Positions 35,420 to 49,391 of a DNA stretch of 64,000 nucleotides are shown here, piece by piece. Position 1 is the first letter of the stretch; each line of letters opens with the position of its first letter. Source of the DNA: Blakeslea trispora (lineage: Eukaryota; Mucoromycota; Mucoromycetes; Mucorales; Choanephoraceae); NCBI GenBank assembly GCA_025331445.1, contig JAIWNE010000027.1:62001-126000 (forward strand), written 5' to 3'. The notes beneath the pieces are model-generated. The model was not told where the DNA came from. It worked only from the letters and a program-made list of their open reading frames with translations, and did no database searches. Both the position numbers and the translations under genes were made by a program.

Positions 35420-37269
35420 CTAAATTGATTTGAGTTCCATTGTTTCATCAGTATGATTCTTGTCTGGTGTTGTTATGGTTGTACTAGCTGTTGTAGATGA
35501 TGTCATGCTTTTACTGCTGCTACTACGACTTCCTTCTTCACCACTACTTGTTAGTTTTGGTGTTGTGGTCTTGTTGGCTTTCTCTAGTGAATTCTTTGGC
35601 TGTAGTTTGTAAATATCCATAGAGCCACTTGAAGATGAACTTCTGGGATTGTCTTTAAAAAATAGGTCAAGTACACTCTTTATCTCATTCATTCTTTATT
35701 TCACTTACCATTCATACTACTGTTCTCGGTAGGGCTGCCACTTTATCGAAATAACAAGTCATTTAAAAAAAAGAAAAAAAAAAGAGTTTCTACTCATCAT
35801 TCTCTTGTCTTTCTCTTGTCTTTTATGAAAAACATACGTTGTTTACTTCTTCTTACCTTTCAGAAAGGTCTCTTTTTGCTTTTTTACGGAGTCTAATGAT
35901 CTTCCGATTTGCTGCTTCTTGTTCGTTTTTAAAATCAGTGAGATAAGCTTGATAGTTCTATAAGATAAGTTAGTTTTGAATAGAGATGATGAGCTATCAA
36001 GCTACTTTCTTTATATTGATCTGTTTGTTTGTAAGCATGTAGAGCATGTAGATATTCATCTTTTGCTTTCATGGCTGTTCTTTCATAAGATTGTCTCTGA
36101 TTCTTATTGAGGCCCTTCCATCGGTCGCCTACCAGTTTGGCCATCTCAACAAAAGACATGTTTTTATGTTTCAGCTGAGAGCGAGCATCATTAGAGAACA
36201 CGATATAGGCAGAAGGTGGCTTGAGAGGTGCATGTTTATCTGGTTTTGGATGTCGCCTATACTTTCGTCTGATAAAGAGATTGTCAACAGAAGAATTATC
36301 GCTGCTATTCATAGGATTGTTACTACTAGTGTTGTTGTTTGTATCATGAGCAAAATCATCTAATTGGTTATGAATCATATGAAATTTGTCTGGAGTATCT
36401 TTGTCTTTTTCTTTTTCTTCATTATTTGTCTGACTATAACCTGCTGAACTGTTTCTCTCCAAGTGTCCTTGTTCTTCTGGTATTCCGTATTCAGGATAGC
36501 ATACATAAGATAGAGGTGATGACGACGGAATCAATTTAAGACCCCGGATCACTTGTCGGATAGGGGGTAATTGGTATGATGGCTCCCTTGTTTGGTTGGG
36601 ATGCGATGGGTGGGTATGGGCTTGATCAGACTGACATGATTGCATAGAGCCATATCCACTTGTCAAATAAGCAGAAGATTCATCGCTTTCATTGGTCACG
36701 TTTTGGTAAAATGAATCTAAAACTGAATAAGTGATTTGCTCTCCCCAACATGACAATTTAGAGATGAGAACGTACCGTAAAGTGTTGCGGCATCTGGGTT
36801 TACCGGGGCATTCGGATTGCTACTTGGAATAAATAATGATTGGTTGTGTGGTATACCTCTCATGGTAGCAATCGCTCTTTGTATTAACTTGAGAAAATGT
36901 AAGACATGTCGCATTTTTTCCTCTCTTTTTTTTTTTATTATTTTACCCTTCGATGTCCTCGTTTCACCTGCATGGCTACTAAATCGTCTTCAGTAATTTC
37001 CATGATCTAATAAAAGAAACAAAAAATAAAATTACGGTCGGAGATGGAAACAAGTATATTTAGTAATACGATCGAACAAGAAAGAAAAACCCTTTTTTTT
37101 TTTTTATTCTATTTTCCATCAAACTTACTGCTGTTAAGGATTCAAATCCTTCTTTGATAAAAATATGATAGTATTCAAGCAAGTGGCATTTCTCTAGAAA
37201 CTCTCTGACTTGGTCATGTTCAAAATTAGTGAAGCCTAGTGATTCAATAGATGGATTGGGCGGGTTCAT
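35420..37269 (-). CDS. SAM plus HMG-box DNA-binding protein
   Basis: Putative transcription factor. Seven exons: 37269-37129, 37006-36947, 36887-36776, 36722-36006, 35947-35857, 35740-35709 and 35652-35420; 461 residues. A SAM domain spans residues ~10-80 (NFEHDQVREFLEKCHLLEYY, FIKEGFESLTA, ITEDDLVAMQVKRGHRR, LIQRAIATMRG). An HMG box follows at ~265-340 (APLKPPSAYIVFSNDARSQL, FVEMAKLVGDRWKGL, ERTAMKAKDEYLHALHAYKQ), preceded by basic RRKYRRHPKPDKH. A charged helix follows (ANRKIIRLRKKAKRDL), then a Ser/Thr-rich tail. The exon 4/5 junction at the end of the HMG box is uncertain; the one chosen keeps frame. SAM-HMG proteins are known in fungi. Targets unknown; a developmental or mating role is speculative. 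Confidence 0.85.
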
Positions 37270-39106
37270 TTGTAACCATAGAGAATGGATCTATACAAGA
37301 CATATTTTTTTAAGAATAACAATAGATGAAAAGTGTAAAAATAGTGTAAAAAAAAAAATATAAAAATAAAAAAAAAAAGTAAAAAAAAAAAGCTTTTTTT
37401 TTTTCACTTTGTTTTACAATCATAAATAGCTTGAATTGGAATGAAGCATTTACACTGTCTTGGAAATAAAAGGGAAATAAGTCAAAGCGAATTTTTCTTT
37501 TTTGTGGATTTTATTGTTTTTGTAAAGAAAAAGAAAGAGTTAAAAAGAAAGAAAAAAAAGAGAGAGAAGGGGGGTGCTGAAGAAAGAAATAGAAAAAATT
37601 AGAAAAAAACAGAACAAAAATAAAAATAAAGCCCTTTATTGATCAAATTCGAGAAAATGGAACACTTAACGTCACAGCAATAGAACAACCCTTTACTCTA
37701 TATGGAAACAGGGGAGAAACATCAACCCTATTTTCTTGAGCCAGTCTAACTATCGTTTAGTGCAAAACTTTTTTTGTTGTCTATGGAGTCCTTTTTATTT
37801 GTCTGCTTAAAAATGGCTGCTTTTTTTTTTTTTTTTTTTTTTTGCTAGTCTTTTATATGATGAAAAAGATAGGCTATGAAGTGACAAAGTAGGGATGATC
37901 TTGAAGTTAATGTTGACTCCTTATTATTGATTGGTGGCATGTTGAGATGATAGTCAAAATCATCATATCTTCTTTTTTTTTTGTTGCAGAAAAAAAAACG
38001 CAGTTTCAAACAAAACTTGATAACATGCTTGCCTTTTCCATCTACAAAAAATAAAAACGTGCCTACTGTTTGTCTATCTTTTCATTGGCTGATGGCTTTT
38101 TTTTTATATATTTTATCACTATTGATATAGATGTATCAAATGTATGCTGAAAAGAAAAAAGAGAGAGAGGGAGGGGCAAATTCATAGTAAATAACTCAAG
38201 CTATCATGTTGATTCATATTGTCTTTACCTTGGTTCAATACTATACTATACAATACATACAGCCGATCTTTTAATTTGCAAACACATACAAGTTATTTTA
38301 ACAAGAGACTTGTATGATAATGTCTATGCTAATACAGTTCAAAGGACTTTGACAATAAGTTTAAAACATCCATAGTTGATTTCGTTCAAGTACAATAGTA
38401 TTACTTGAATAACTTTTTTTTTTTTTTCAAAATGGCACTGGTTTTTTTTAATAGAGTGAATAAGGCTTCTTTTTTTTTTTAGCTAGTGTATCATTCAATC
38501 ATTTTCTGCTTCTCTCAATGCGCATAATCCTATTTTCATACAAAAAGAAAGGTTCAAGAGGCTTATTTACCCCCCCTCCTGCATGATACTTGGTCTATCT
38601 TAATAGTATGAATTCAACTGACTTGAGGAAATATTTCTATTTTCTGGGTTATGGACACACTCTAAAGTGTATGCTTTCTTTCCTAATTAATAAACACATT
38701 GTTTCTTTTTTTCATTATTTGTTCCCAAAATGGTTACAAGATCAACTGTTGAATTTAAACTTAAATGAACAATAGACTGCAGGTACATTCATCATGAAGA
38801 ATCCTTGCAGTGATAGTCTTTCAAATCAAAAACAATATAGAATGATAGCAATAGATTGTTTTGAAAACATTTCAAAGAAAGAAAGGTGGGGCATACAGAC
38901 AATCTTTTTTGTTTTTCTTTACGTAGAATAAGCAGAGAGGCAAGTTACCTCCTTGATTTATCATCCCCTAGTTTCTAAAGAGGTATTTTGTCTTGCTTAT
39001 TTTTTTATATATATGCGTATATATAGTGGCTTCAATTTATCTGTTCACCTTTTTTCTCTTTCTTTTTTCTTTTATATCTCTTTTTTCTTTTTAAAAAACT
39101 ATCTAT
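37270..39106. other. Long divergent intergenic region
   Basis: About 1.8 kb between the SAM-HMG gene (minus) and the orphan at 39107 (plus). Extremely rich in homopolymers, including T23 at 37821-37843. No coding sequence, RNA gene or repeat family recognised; the ORF at 38590-38775 is short and without features. A CT-rich leader and TATATATA (39007-39014) lie upstream of the plus-strand start. Confidence 0.45.
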
Positions 39107-39715
39107 ATGAACCATAGCAGTTTTGACCTCTGGTCACCACCTATTCTTGATCTTTCACTCGATACCTTTTCAGATGATCTTATTCACGAATTTGACAAAA
39201 AAAGAAATAGCTTAATTCATTCAGTAACAGAATCTACTGAGGCCATAACTATACCCTCCTGTACCTCTTCTTCTGCCTCTACTCTACCTAAAGATAATGA
39301 AGATGAAGGCTCAACTCTAGAGTATTCCCAAGACTCTGTAACCAGTTCAATCGAAAGAAAGTCTTTTGGTGTATCAGACGAGGTCATAGGCATGGCTAAA
39401 CCCTATCCACCTAGACCTCTGCAATATTCGCCTATCATGGCACCCATCCGACTCTCCTCAGAAACAGAAAGCACTTCTCATTCAGGATCAAGCACAACAC
39501 ATGTAGCCGATACAGACGATACGATCCTTTGCTCGAGGACATTGATGCAGGCAGATGCTTCTATTCAAAATCTATCAATTTTAAAGGAGCAAAAAACCAA
39601 CCGAAAAAGTAACTCGCATTCATTACCTGCAATTGTTGACAGAGGACATACATTATCGCCTACACCTGGTGTCTCCATGAAAAGGCGTTCCTTTTTCTCT
39701 TTACGTTTCTGTTGA
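39107..39715 (+). CDS. Orphan Ser/Thr-rich protein, 202 residues
   Basis: Single open frame starting after a typical T-rich leader. I do not recognise the family. Visible pieces: an acidic/hydrophobic N-terminus (SFDLWSPPILDLSLDTFSDD) that could be a short amphipathic binding motif, a disordered Ser/Thr/Glu middle with SP sites, PYPPRPLQYSPIMAPIRLSS at ~99-118, and a basic C-terminus (MKRRSFFSLRF). No membrane helix or signal peptide. It is followed by only 136 bp before MUS81 on the same strand. Coding status is supported by length and non-repetitive sequence. Confidence 0.6.
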   Translation: MNHSSFDLWSPPILDLSLDTFSDDLIHEFDKKRNSLIHSVTESTEAITIPSCTSSSASTLPKDNEDEGSTLEYSQDSVTSSIERKSFGVSDEVIGMAKPYPPRPLQYSPIMAPIRLSSETESTSHSGSSTTHVADTDDTILCSRTLMQADASIQNLSILKEQKTNRKSNSHSLPAIVDRGHTLSPTPGVSMKRRSFFSLRFC

Positions 39716-39851
39716 ATCATTAAAGATCAACGCGTTTGTGTAGCTTTTTTTCAACGCGATATTTTTCCATAAATAGTAATTGTCTTTTTTTTTTGTGTGT
39801 GTGTGTTTTTTTTTGCTATTTTTATTTTAAATCTTTTTTATCGTCTCAAGT

Positions 39852-42792
39852 ATGCCAAATGAGTGTGGAAATCCTCTTTTACGTGACTGGGTAAAAGAAT
39901 GGATGGATCAGGCTCAAGCTATTCAAAGCAAGGCTTATTTTACTTATAAAAAGGTAGAGTTCAATATCCAACCTTATTTCACTCTTTCAACTTATTTTAA
40001 TTTAATAAAAAGGCATACGACTCATTATGCAGATGTCCAGTTCCATTCAGTCACCCTGCAGAAGCCATTAAACTCGATGGTATAGGTGAAGGCATGGTCA
40101 AACGATTGACTAGCAACATGAAAAAACACTGTCAACAAAACAATTTGCCTATGCCTGAATATCCTCTGGGTAAATATAGAAAGAAAGAAAAAAAAAATCT
40201 AATCATTGAACTCACTATGGATTAGCCAAAAAAAGAAAGACTTCACCTAACGATACAGAAGATTCCTCTGAAGGCAATACTAGACCTAGAGCTAAAAAAG
40301 CATCTAAACCTTATGTTCCTGGTTATCGTACAGGCGGATATGCCATCATGTTGGCTCTGCTCGATTTCCAACAGGTAGGACAGCCTAGTGTTACAAAGGA
40401 ACAGATCTGTCGGATCGCCCAAAGTCATTGTGATGTCTCTCTGACCTTGGCTGATCCCGGCAAGTCTTATACGGGTTTTAGTAGTATCAAGACACTGTGC
40501 GATAAGGGTTATGTTTGGAAAAACGGTAAGCCTGCTCGATTCCAGTTGACCGAGACAGGGATCGCCTTGGCCGAGAGACTAAAGACAGCCAATCTCGAGA
40601 AACAAGGAGAGACAAGTCACGACCAGACCATGGGCGATCTCACACCACCTTCTCTATCCACTCAAAACCCTTCCACAGCCAGATCAAGTGCACGCAAACA
40701 GAGCGAGATGGATGAAATGGCATTGTTGGGCATGGACCCTTTGTTTGATCTGACATCACCTCCATCGGTAGCCAAGACAACTAATCCGGAAGCAGACATC
40801 ATGGCAGCACTTGCCATGAAGGACACAGTCACTCAAAGCAATCGAAAGGGTAAATCAAGGGCGAAGCAGTCTGCTACGGCTGATTATCTGGACAGATTAC
40901 TAGAGCGTATGGACGATAAAGAGATGGATCAACCAGACATGAGTCTCTATGTACTCAATCCCAGTCAACACTCCACCATCTCTCTAAACGGAAAGACAGC
41001 CACTACGCATGCACCACCTAAACGAACACAGCCTTCTCAAGTCTCTTCAACGGCATTGCATCAGACAACAACCTCCCTGACTGCTTCACACACCTCATCC
41101 TTTGCCAAGAGGGTTATGTCGGCCACAGACAATAATGATTTTTCAGACATGACCACCAAGCCCAAAAGACAGTTTAATTTAGACGATTTTGATATTGACT
41201 TGACTTCTACAACAGACAGTTCATTACCTCATCTCAAGTCCACTCAACAGGCCGAGGTGGTCGATTTACTGTCCTCACCTGAACTCTCTCCCCAACTAGC
41301 GCCTGAACCCATGCTGTTTGACCGAGAAGATTATTTCCCACTATCTCAATCCCGTACTCAAAAAATCAGAAAGGAAACATTCCAATACACCTATCTGGAT
41401 GCTGATCATCAGCCTGTACGACATGCATCTCAAGCATTAGTAGATCTAGATGAAGGCCAGATGGCTTATCTTGTTCGTTTCTCCAAGCAACAGGCGAGCC
41501 ATCAAAAGACTCAATGGATACATAAGCAGCGTATAGAACATGATATGATCACTGGATTTTTATCTGAGACCCATGCAGAGACCATCTGTCCTGGATTACC
41601 AACCACACCCATCTTGTCACTGCATCGAGAAGAGGAGGATTCATTCTGGCCAGCCTCTAATCATCAGCAGCCCTTGACCTCATCCAGCCTATCTCAACCA
41701 TTCGCGATTTCGTCCCCAACACCCATTTCCCTTAGTCCATCCCAGACACCATCCTCTTTACCAGCTTCATCACAGTCATCTGCCGATATTGAGTCTCAAG
41801 CGTTCTTTCCTTCCTCTCAGCAGTCCACAGAGACTGCCCCTGATTATGTGGCCATGTTGGCTAAAGAGGCATTTGATGTACTCCTGCCTGATCAGTATGA
41901 GATTGTGTTGGTGATCGACAGTCGAGAGATTCAGATGAAGGGCAAACGCGATTATTTTGAGCAGACCTTGACGGCAAAAGGTGTGAGTTGTATGACACGA
42001 TCCTTGGATCTAGGCGATGCTATCTGGATAGCACGTTCCAAGACCCAACCAACGCAAGAACTGTTTCTGGGCTATATTGTTGAACGTAAACGACTGGATG
42101 ATCTTGTCAGCAGTATCAAGGATGGTCGATTTACTGAACAAAAGCTGAGATTAAGACGTTCCGGTGCTGAAAAGCTCATTTACATTGTGGAAGAATACAA
42201 TCGAGAGGAGGCAGAGCGATTCGGTGCACAAGCCATCCAGACAGCCATGTCTTCTACTCAAATTGTGGATGGCATCTTTCTAAAGCGAACAAATTCTATT
42301 GACGATACCATTGATTATCTTGTCTCTGTCACTCGTCTTATAGAGCGCATCTATCGAAACACGCGTCTCTTTACGATCCCTAGCCATCTGATTACTCGAC
42401 AAAACTATCTGGGATTGAAAGAGGCGTGCCCAAGACGTAAAGGGGAGATAGCCTATGTCATTACCTATTCCATTTACAATCAACTGAACGCCAAAAACGG
42501 ATCAGCCAGTCTTCATGAAGTCTTTCTTCGTATGCTCATGACCATACGTGGTGTGAATGCTGAGAGAGCTTTATCGTTGATGAAAATATACCCAACACCT
42601 CATTCTCTTCTAGAAGCCTATCGTGGGCTATCTCCCGAGAAGGCCAAGGTGCTTGCTAAAAACGCCACCAAACATCTTATCGCTCGAAGACGATGGGGCA
42701 TACAAATTAGTGAGCGTCTTTATTCCATTTGGGGTGCATTAGAATACAGTTCAGATATGAATTCAGAAGATGATATAGATCTTTGTCCATAA
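39852..42792 (+). CDS. MUS81: MUS81 structure-specific endonuclease
   Basis: Catalytic subunit of the Mus81-Eme1/Mms4 nuclease, which cuts replication forks, flaps and recombination junctions. Three exons: 39852-39953, 40013-40169 and 40226-42792; 941 residues, longer than usual (~550-640). Order: N-terminal HhH (CGNPLLRDWVKEWM, LDGIGEGMVKRL), winged-helix region (PYVPGYRTGGYAIMLALLDF, GFSSIKTLCDKGYVWKNGKP), then a ~350-residue Ser/Thr/Gln-rich insertion. The ERCC4 nuclease domain follows with VLVIDSREIQMKGKRDYFE, GDAIWIA, YIVERKRLDDLVSSIKDGRF (the GDxnERKxxxD site), then EKLIYIVEEY and C-terminal tandem HhH. The extra length lies between the winged helix and the nuclease. The stop is 19 bp from the stop of the convergent nucleotidyltransferase gene. 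Confidence 0.95.
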
Positions 42793-42811
42793 TAAACATT
42801 TCTTTTTTTTT

Positions 42812-43679
42812 TTAGTTTGAAGAAAAATAAGCATGAGCCTCTACATAAGAGTCAAGTCCGCCTACATCAATACGTCCAGAGATAGGAAAAGTGACTATAG
42901 GGAATCGTGGGTAGAGATAGGCAAGACATTTGCCTGTGGCATCATAGGCTTCTTTAGGTGCGTTCTCTAGCTTGCATGTCTGAATGAACTGTTGGATCAA
43001 AGGAATAGCCTCTTGATGAAACAGGTAGAAACAAGGACAGGCTGATCGAGCCAGAGTAGCTGTAGGCTCTGGTTTTTCTAGAAAACTAGTGATCTGCCCA
43101 TCCTTGTCTGTTTCTACAATACCAAACTTGTGTACCTCATGATCTTTGACTTGATAGGTAGTCACTAGACAACTTTTGTTTTGTTGCTCAAAGGTACGTA
43201 GGAAACGGGAGAGATCAAAATCGTTTAAAAAGAGGGTATCCCCACCTACCACAAGCACATGATCTTGACGATCAAGCCCGAATTGCTGGATACCAAACAA
43301 AATGTCAGGTACAGCACCTAATCGAGTCTCATTCGAACTTGTTCCATCACTCACAATATGATCTTGAGGTATTTGATGAGCAGAGGCCCATGTCTGAAAT
43401 GCCTGATGGCATGCATCATTGGTGACGATATATATGTCTTGCTTTGCTTGGATGCCATGTCTTTCAAACAGTTCAATCCAATGAGTGATTAATGCATCCC
43501 GGTTGCCTAGAGGTAGTAGTGCCTTTGGTATACCGAGTAAATGTTGATAATCAGCTGAACTGGCCAAATCACGTTGAAGGCGAGTACCATAACCAGCACC
43601 GAGAATCAAGACTTTATGCCTCTTTTTTTATAAGTAATAGATTCGACATGGCTCTCTTTGTCTTCATACCTTTTACCAT
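42812..43679 (-). CDS. Sugar-phosphate nucleotidyltransferase-like protein
   Basis: NTP-transferase fold enzyme of the GlmU/RmlA/GMP-pyrophosphorylase superfamily, 270 residues, with no left-handed helix tail. The main exon is 43621-42812. The N-terminal nucleotide loop GAGYGTRL is followed by IPKALLPLGN (the GxGTRxxPxTxxxPKxLLP motif, stretched here by ~15 residues). VLVVGGDTLF carries the metal-binding Asp, and FLEKPEP and ISGRIDVGG complete the fold. No ATG lies in the main exon before the loop. The best start is an exon consisting of just the ATG at 43677-43679, followed by a 55-nt GTAAAA...AAAAG intron, which gives M-RHKVLILGAG. Substrate (sugar or phosphocholine type) cannot be told from the sequence. 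Divergent from DDX41. Confidence 0.8.
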
Positions 43680-43877
43680 TTTATCAAATAAACAAATAAA
43701 TAAAACAAGAAAAAAAAGGGGGGCGAAAGGAAAGGAAAGGAGAATAGGAAGATTATTATCATTGCTGACCTTTAAATTACACACACATCCACACATGCAA
43801 AGCAAAAGAAAAAAAAAAAAAATTTTGTGTGTGTGTGTATAGTTTTTTTTTTTTCTATATTTTTTTTATAGATACAG
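43680..43877. promoter_or_regulatory. Short shared divergent promoter
   Basis: 198 bp between the predicted starts of the nucleotidyltransferase (minus) and DDX41 (plus). It contains a (GT)n run at 43826-43837 and T/A tracts. No specific site recognised. Confidence 0.4.
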
Positions 43878-45937
<2,060 letters not shown>

Positions 45938-48900
45938 TCAAGCTTTCTTTTTTTTCTATATAAAAAAAAAAACAAAGTAAAATGTTCATAGTGGTCACTT
46001 TATAGGCCATCTGTTTTTTCGTTTTGATATTCTTGTCATTTAGTGAATTTAGATATCAAAATAAATGTCACTTTTATTTCCTCTGTAGATCCTCTAAAAA
46101 AATGAACAAATTGAGCATGAAAGTCAGGAAACTCAACTGTTGTGTCCTTTACAGATAAAACAACGCTGCTTAGTTGAGTAAAGTGATGATGAAGGTATTA
46201 GCAATAAACAAACTTAAAAAACAAAGTAGCCTTAATGAAGTAACAATCTCTAGATAAATAAACACTGCCTTGAAAAGCGAATGTAGTTAACTATACTCAT
46301 GCATTAAGCTACAATAGACGCTCGATTTAAGAGTTGTTTGATACAAGAGTATATAATATAAGATTGCCATCCTTTAACTTGTATCACTTCAAGCGCTAAA
46401 ATGCTATTCGATTGAAGAGTATATTATACAAGAGTGTATCTCTTCAGAACATAAATACACTCAAACAAAGCGACTTTTTTTTGTAAAAGGGAATATTTAA
46501 GAGAAAAAAAAAAGTCGGAGTCTACACGCACTGACCAGCAATATGAGTGGTTGGACAAGTGTCACTCTAATCAATGCATTTTTTTTTTTTGAAAAGGAGT
46601 TCATGCATTAGCTTAGAAAGTAACTGATAAAGAAAAAAACTCGTATCAGATTTGTTTTGTTTCTTTATGTTGCTTTCTCTTCTAAAAGGGCAATGATTAA
46701 CAAGGGCAAAGTGACAAGAAGACATAAAAGACGAGTCTTATCAAGGACTGTTATAGTAATTTTAGCTGTCAAAATTGACATGTGATTTAAGGCTGTCAAA
46801 AAAAAAAAAAAAGGGAGGGGCCAACTTTTCCCTGTTATTTTTTTTTTTTGGATCTTAATACCTCAATAAAATTGTGTTTGACTATTGATAGCTCCCGGTT
46901 TTTTTTTTTTTAATTGAATTCTCTTTATGGGGTTTGATCTTGTAACTTGGAGGTGCAAAACTGGTACGCATTGACGGACCTGAACTAGATTGATTCCTTC
47001 AGAGTTGTTCCTGAATTCGAAAAAAAAAAATAGTTTGTATAGCTTTGTTCATCAGGGCATGTTGCATACATTTGATCTCTTGGAAATGACTAGGATCGCC
47101 TTTAGCAGACTTGCCTAGCTTCCTTTTCTTGAAGCAAGTGCAACAGAGGAATGATGGTGAAGTTACTGCATTCCCTTTGAGCAGGGGTCCAACTCATCAT
47201 GGTGATCATAGAGGAAGGCTACACGTACATAATTATCTATTCCGTATAATTCTGTGCATATGTTTTAGATCCCTTTCCCCCCCTTTAAGGTTTTTGGCGC
47301 TGGCTTTTGGTTAATGTGTATTTCCAAAATGTGATCTGCATTGTACTTTATGTAAACCTCAAAAGTGTCAGTGGCAAACTCATCTCAGCTCAGCAGTTGT
47401 GCCTAGTCTCATATTTGACATAAAGAAGAGTAGTTTTGACTTGTACAACAAGATGTGTTAATGAGCTCAGACTTGCAAATTCTCTTTTCCAAAATAAAAC
47501 AGTAATTTATATGATAAAATTGCTTGAGTTAAGTGTGCAAATAGAGCAAAACAAACTGCAAGAGGACTATTTATGAGAAAAACAGAATCAGATGAGTCAC
47601 AAATAATCCATGTTAGATACATGTCATCCTGTTCAAGACAGACGTTTTTGATGCATGTTTTGATTTTCTTTTTTTTTTTAGGAGGAAAAGTGGATGGCTG
47701 TGGCTTTTTTGGTTTTATTTCTTTGTTCAAGATGCAATTAGACACAAAAAATCAAAGCTCCCTCCGTATGTTCATTATAAAGAAACTGGAGTCTTGGACA
47801 GATCAGTTTGCTTACAACTACCATTCAGGATGACGTAAATGATCTGCTTTATATAACAGTCTCCATTTGAGGCTTCTTTAAAGGCGTATTAGAATTTGCT
47901 ACAGCAGTAAACAAGAATTCTGTACATGTTCTGATTTGAAAAGTCAACGAAAAAACAACAGCAAGAAGAGGGTTAATGCTGCCGTGTTCAAATACAATTT
48001 TGTTGAAACAACATCTCATTGAAAGGGTCTTTTTATGCGAGGTTTGTCAATGTTCTGTCTCAAAATTGCACAACACACTTTATTCTCCAAGATTGCAAAG
48101 TTGTTCAATTGGGCTTTCTGATGGCATGTACTATTTATCTTTTGAGTAATGAGATCTTTGTATATATATTTTCTTACAAGCAATCTAATTTGTGTCTTTC
48201 AGCATGCAATTGACTTTCCCTTTTTAGAAAAGGTGCATAGTTGTATGATTTGTCCATTCTTTCTAGAAAACGACAGCCAATATCTTCTGTATTGAGCTTT
48301 CTGTATTTCTCATTGACAAGACCTCACAAAAACCAACTCTCGCTATTTTGCTATGGTAGATTGTAATGATATTTTTTTTTTTGGGGAGGGAATATAAAGC
48401 CTACATGTTCTGACATTAACTCAGCAATTTAATTAATATACAGTTCCCAACTATTTTTCTTTTCGGTTCAGTCATAGATCGAGTTTAAGCTCTCTCTTTT
48501 TTTTTTTTTTTATTTTGCTTATACTCTATACATTGATCTCAATTAGAATTGACAAAGGCCTTAAAATAACATATGTTTTTTCTTTTTTGCGGCAACCATG
48601 AAAGCTATATTCTAACCTTGAATTGTCTATGACCCATATAAAGATCAAGTATTGCCATTATAACAAGTGCGACGGCAGAAAGGCTATTTACAGAAACTCC
48701 CTTTTTTTTGTTACTTTGAATTTAGCAAAATCTATATTGACCAAGCTAAAACAATGAATGGCTTTCTCATCTCTCTTTCTTATTCAACCAATGCTTTTCA
48801 GAAAAAAAAATGATAACAGAAATATCTAAATGCAAATTAGCTTTGATACGGAAAGCGTTATATGAATACACTTGTCTTTCTGAGATCTAACTTGCGGCTT

Positions 48901-49391
48901 AAATTATTACTTGGCAATCTGACGCCTTTTTCCCTTCCGCGTACCAAATTAAGAGATGTTGGAAATGTTCCGTTAGACTTCTGGTATTGAAAACAAGTAG
49001 TATAGCCAAGTCTTTTTTTTTTTTATTATGTTATTCAAGAAGAACTACAAATCAAAAAGGGCACTGCCAGAACAAGGCATTTCTCTTTTGAAACAAGCAG
49101 GGAAATGTTTGTTTGTACCTAATAGTTGAATGTGTGATTTGAAGATCACCAAGCTGATAGTGATATGAGCAAGAGTTATAGCAAAAATTATGTTTTTTTG
49201 CCCAATTCGATCCAGTACCTTCCAAAATCTATTCATTGAATGATTGGTTTTATTATCTCGGATTTGTACTCACTCTCATTTACATTATAAAAGCAAAGAA
49301 CACAAAATTTCATTTTCCTTTCTTTTTTCTTCTTTTTTTTACAATTAAGAAAAAGTCAAAGCAACTGCATCTTTAGCTTGATTTAGTCTCC
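45938..49391. other. Long gene-free region with one MITE-like copy
   Basis: About 3.45 kb of AT-rich sequence after DDX41. Apart from the family A repeat (46310-46486) I see no supported gene. A stretch around 46900-47230 is less AT-rich and looks faintly coding-like on the minus strand, but it has stops and frame changes. Short ORFs at 47467-47745, 47573-47833 and 48019-48213 lack family features. The right end is the T/A-rich leader of the SWIRM gene. Confidence 0.5.
46310..46486. repeat. MITE-like inverted-repeat element, family A copy 2
   Basis: Begins TACAATAGACGCTCGATTTA and runs through the same interior as the copy at 52061-52212, with about 80 bases essentially identical (CTTTAACTTGTATCACTTCA onwards). 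It ends in a degraded right terminus (CAAACAAAGCGACT). It carries about 18-20 bases after GTTTGATA that copy 3 lacks. Non-coding. Confidence 0.6.

Noticed and set aside
46900..47230. Minus-strand stretch that reads in places like protein (PSHFQEIKCMQHALMNKAI)
   Set aside because: The open pieces are in different frames with stops between them, no start or splice solution was found and no family was recognised. It may be an old relic but cannot be supported as a feature.
47467..48213. Several short ORFs in the large gap after DDX41
   Set aside because: No splice context or ordered sequence; composition is the same as the surrounding AT-rich DNA.
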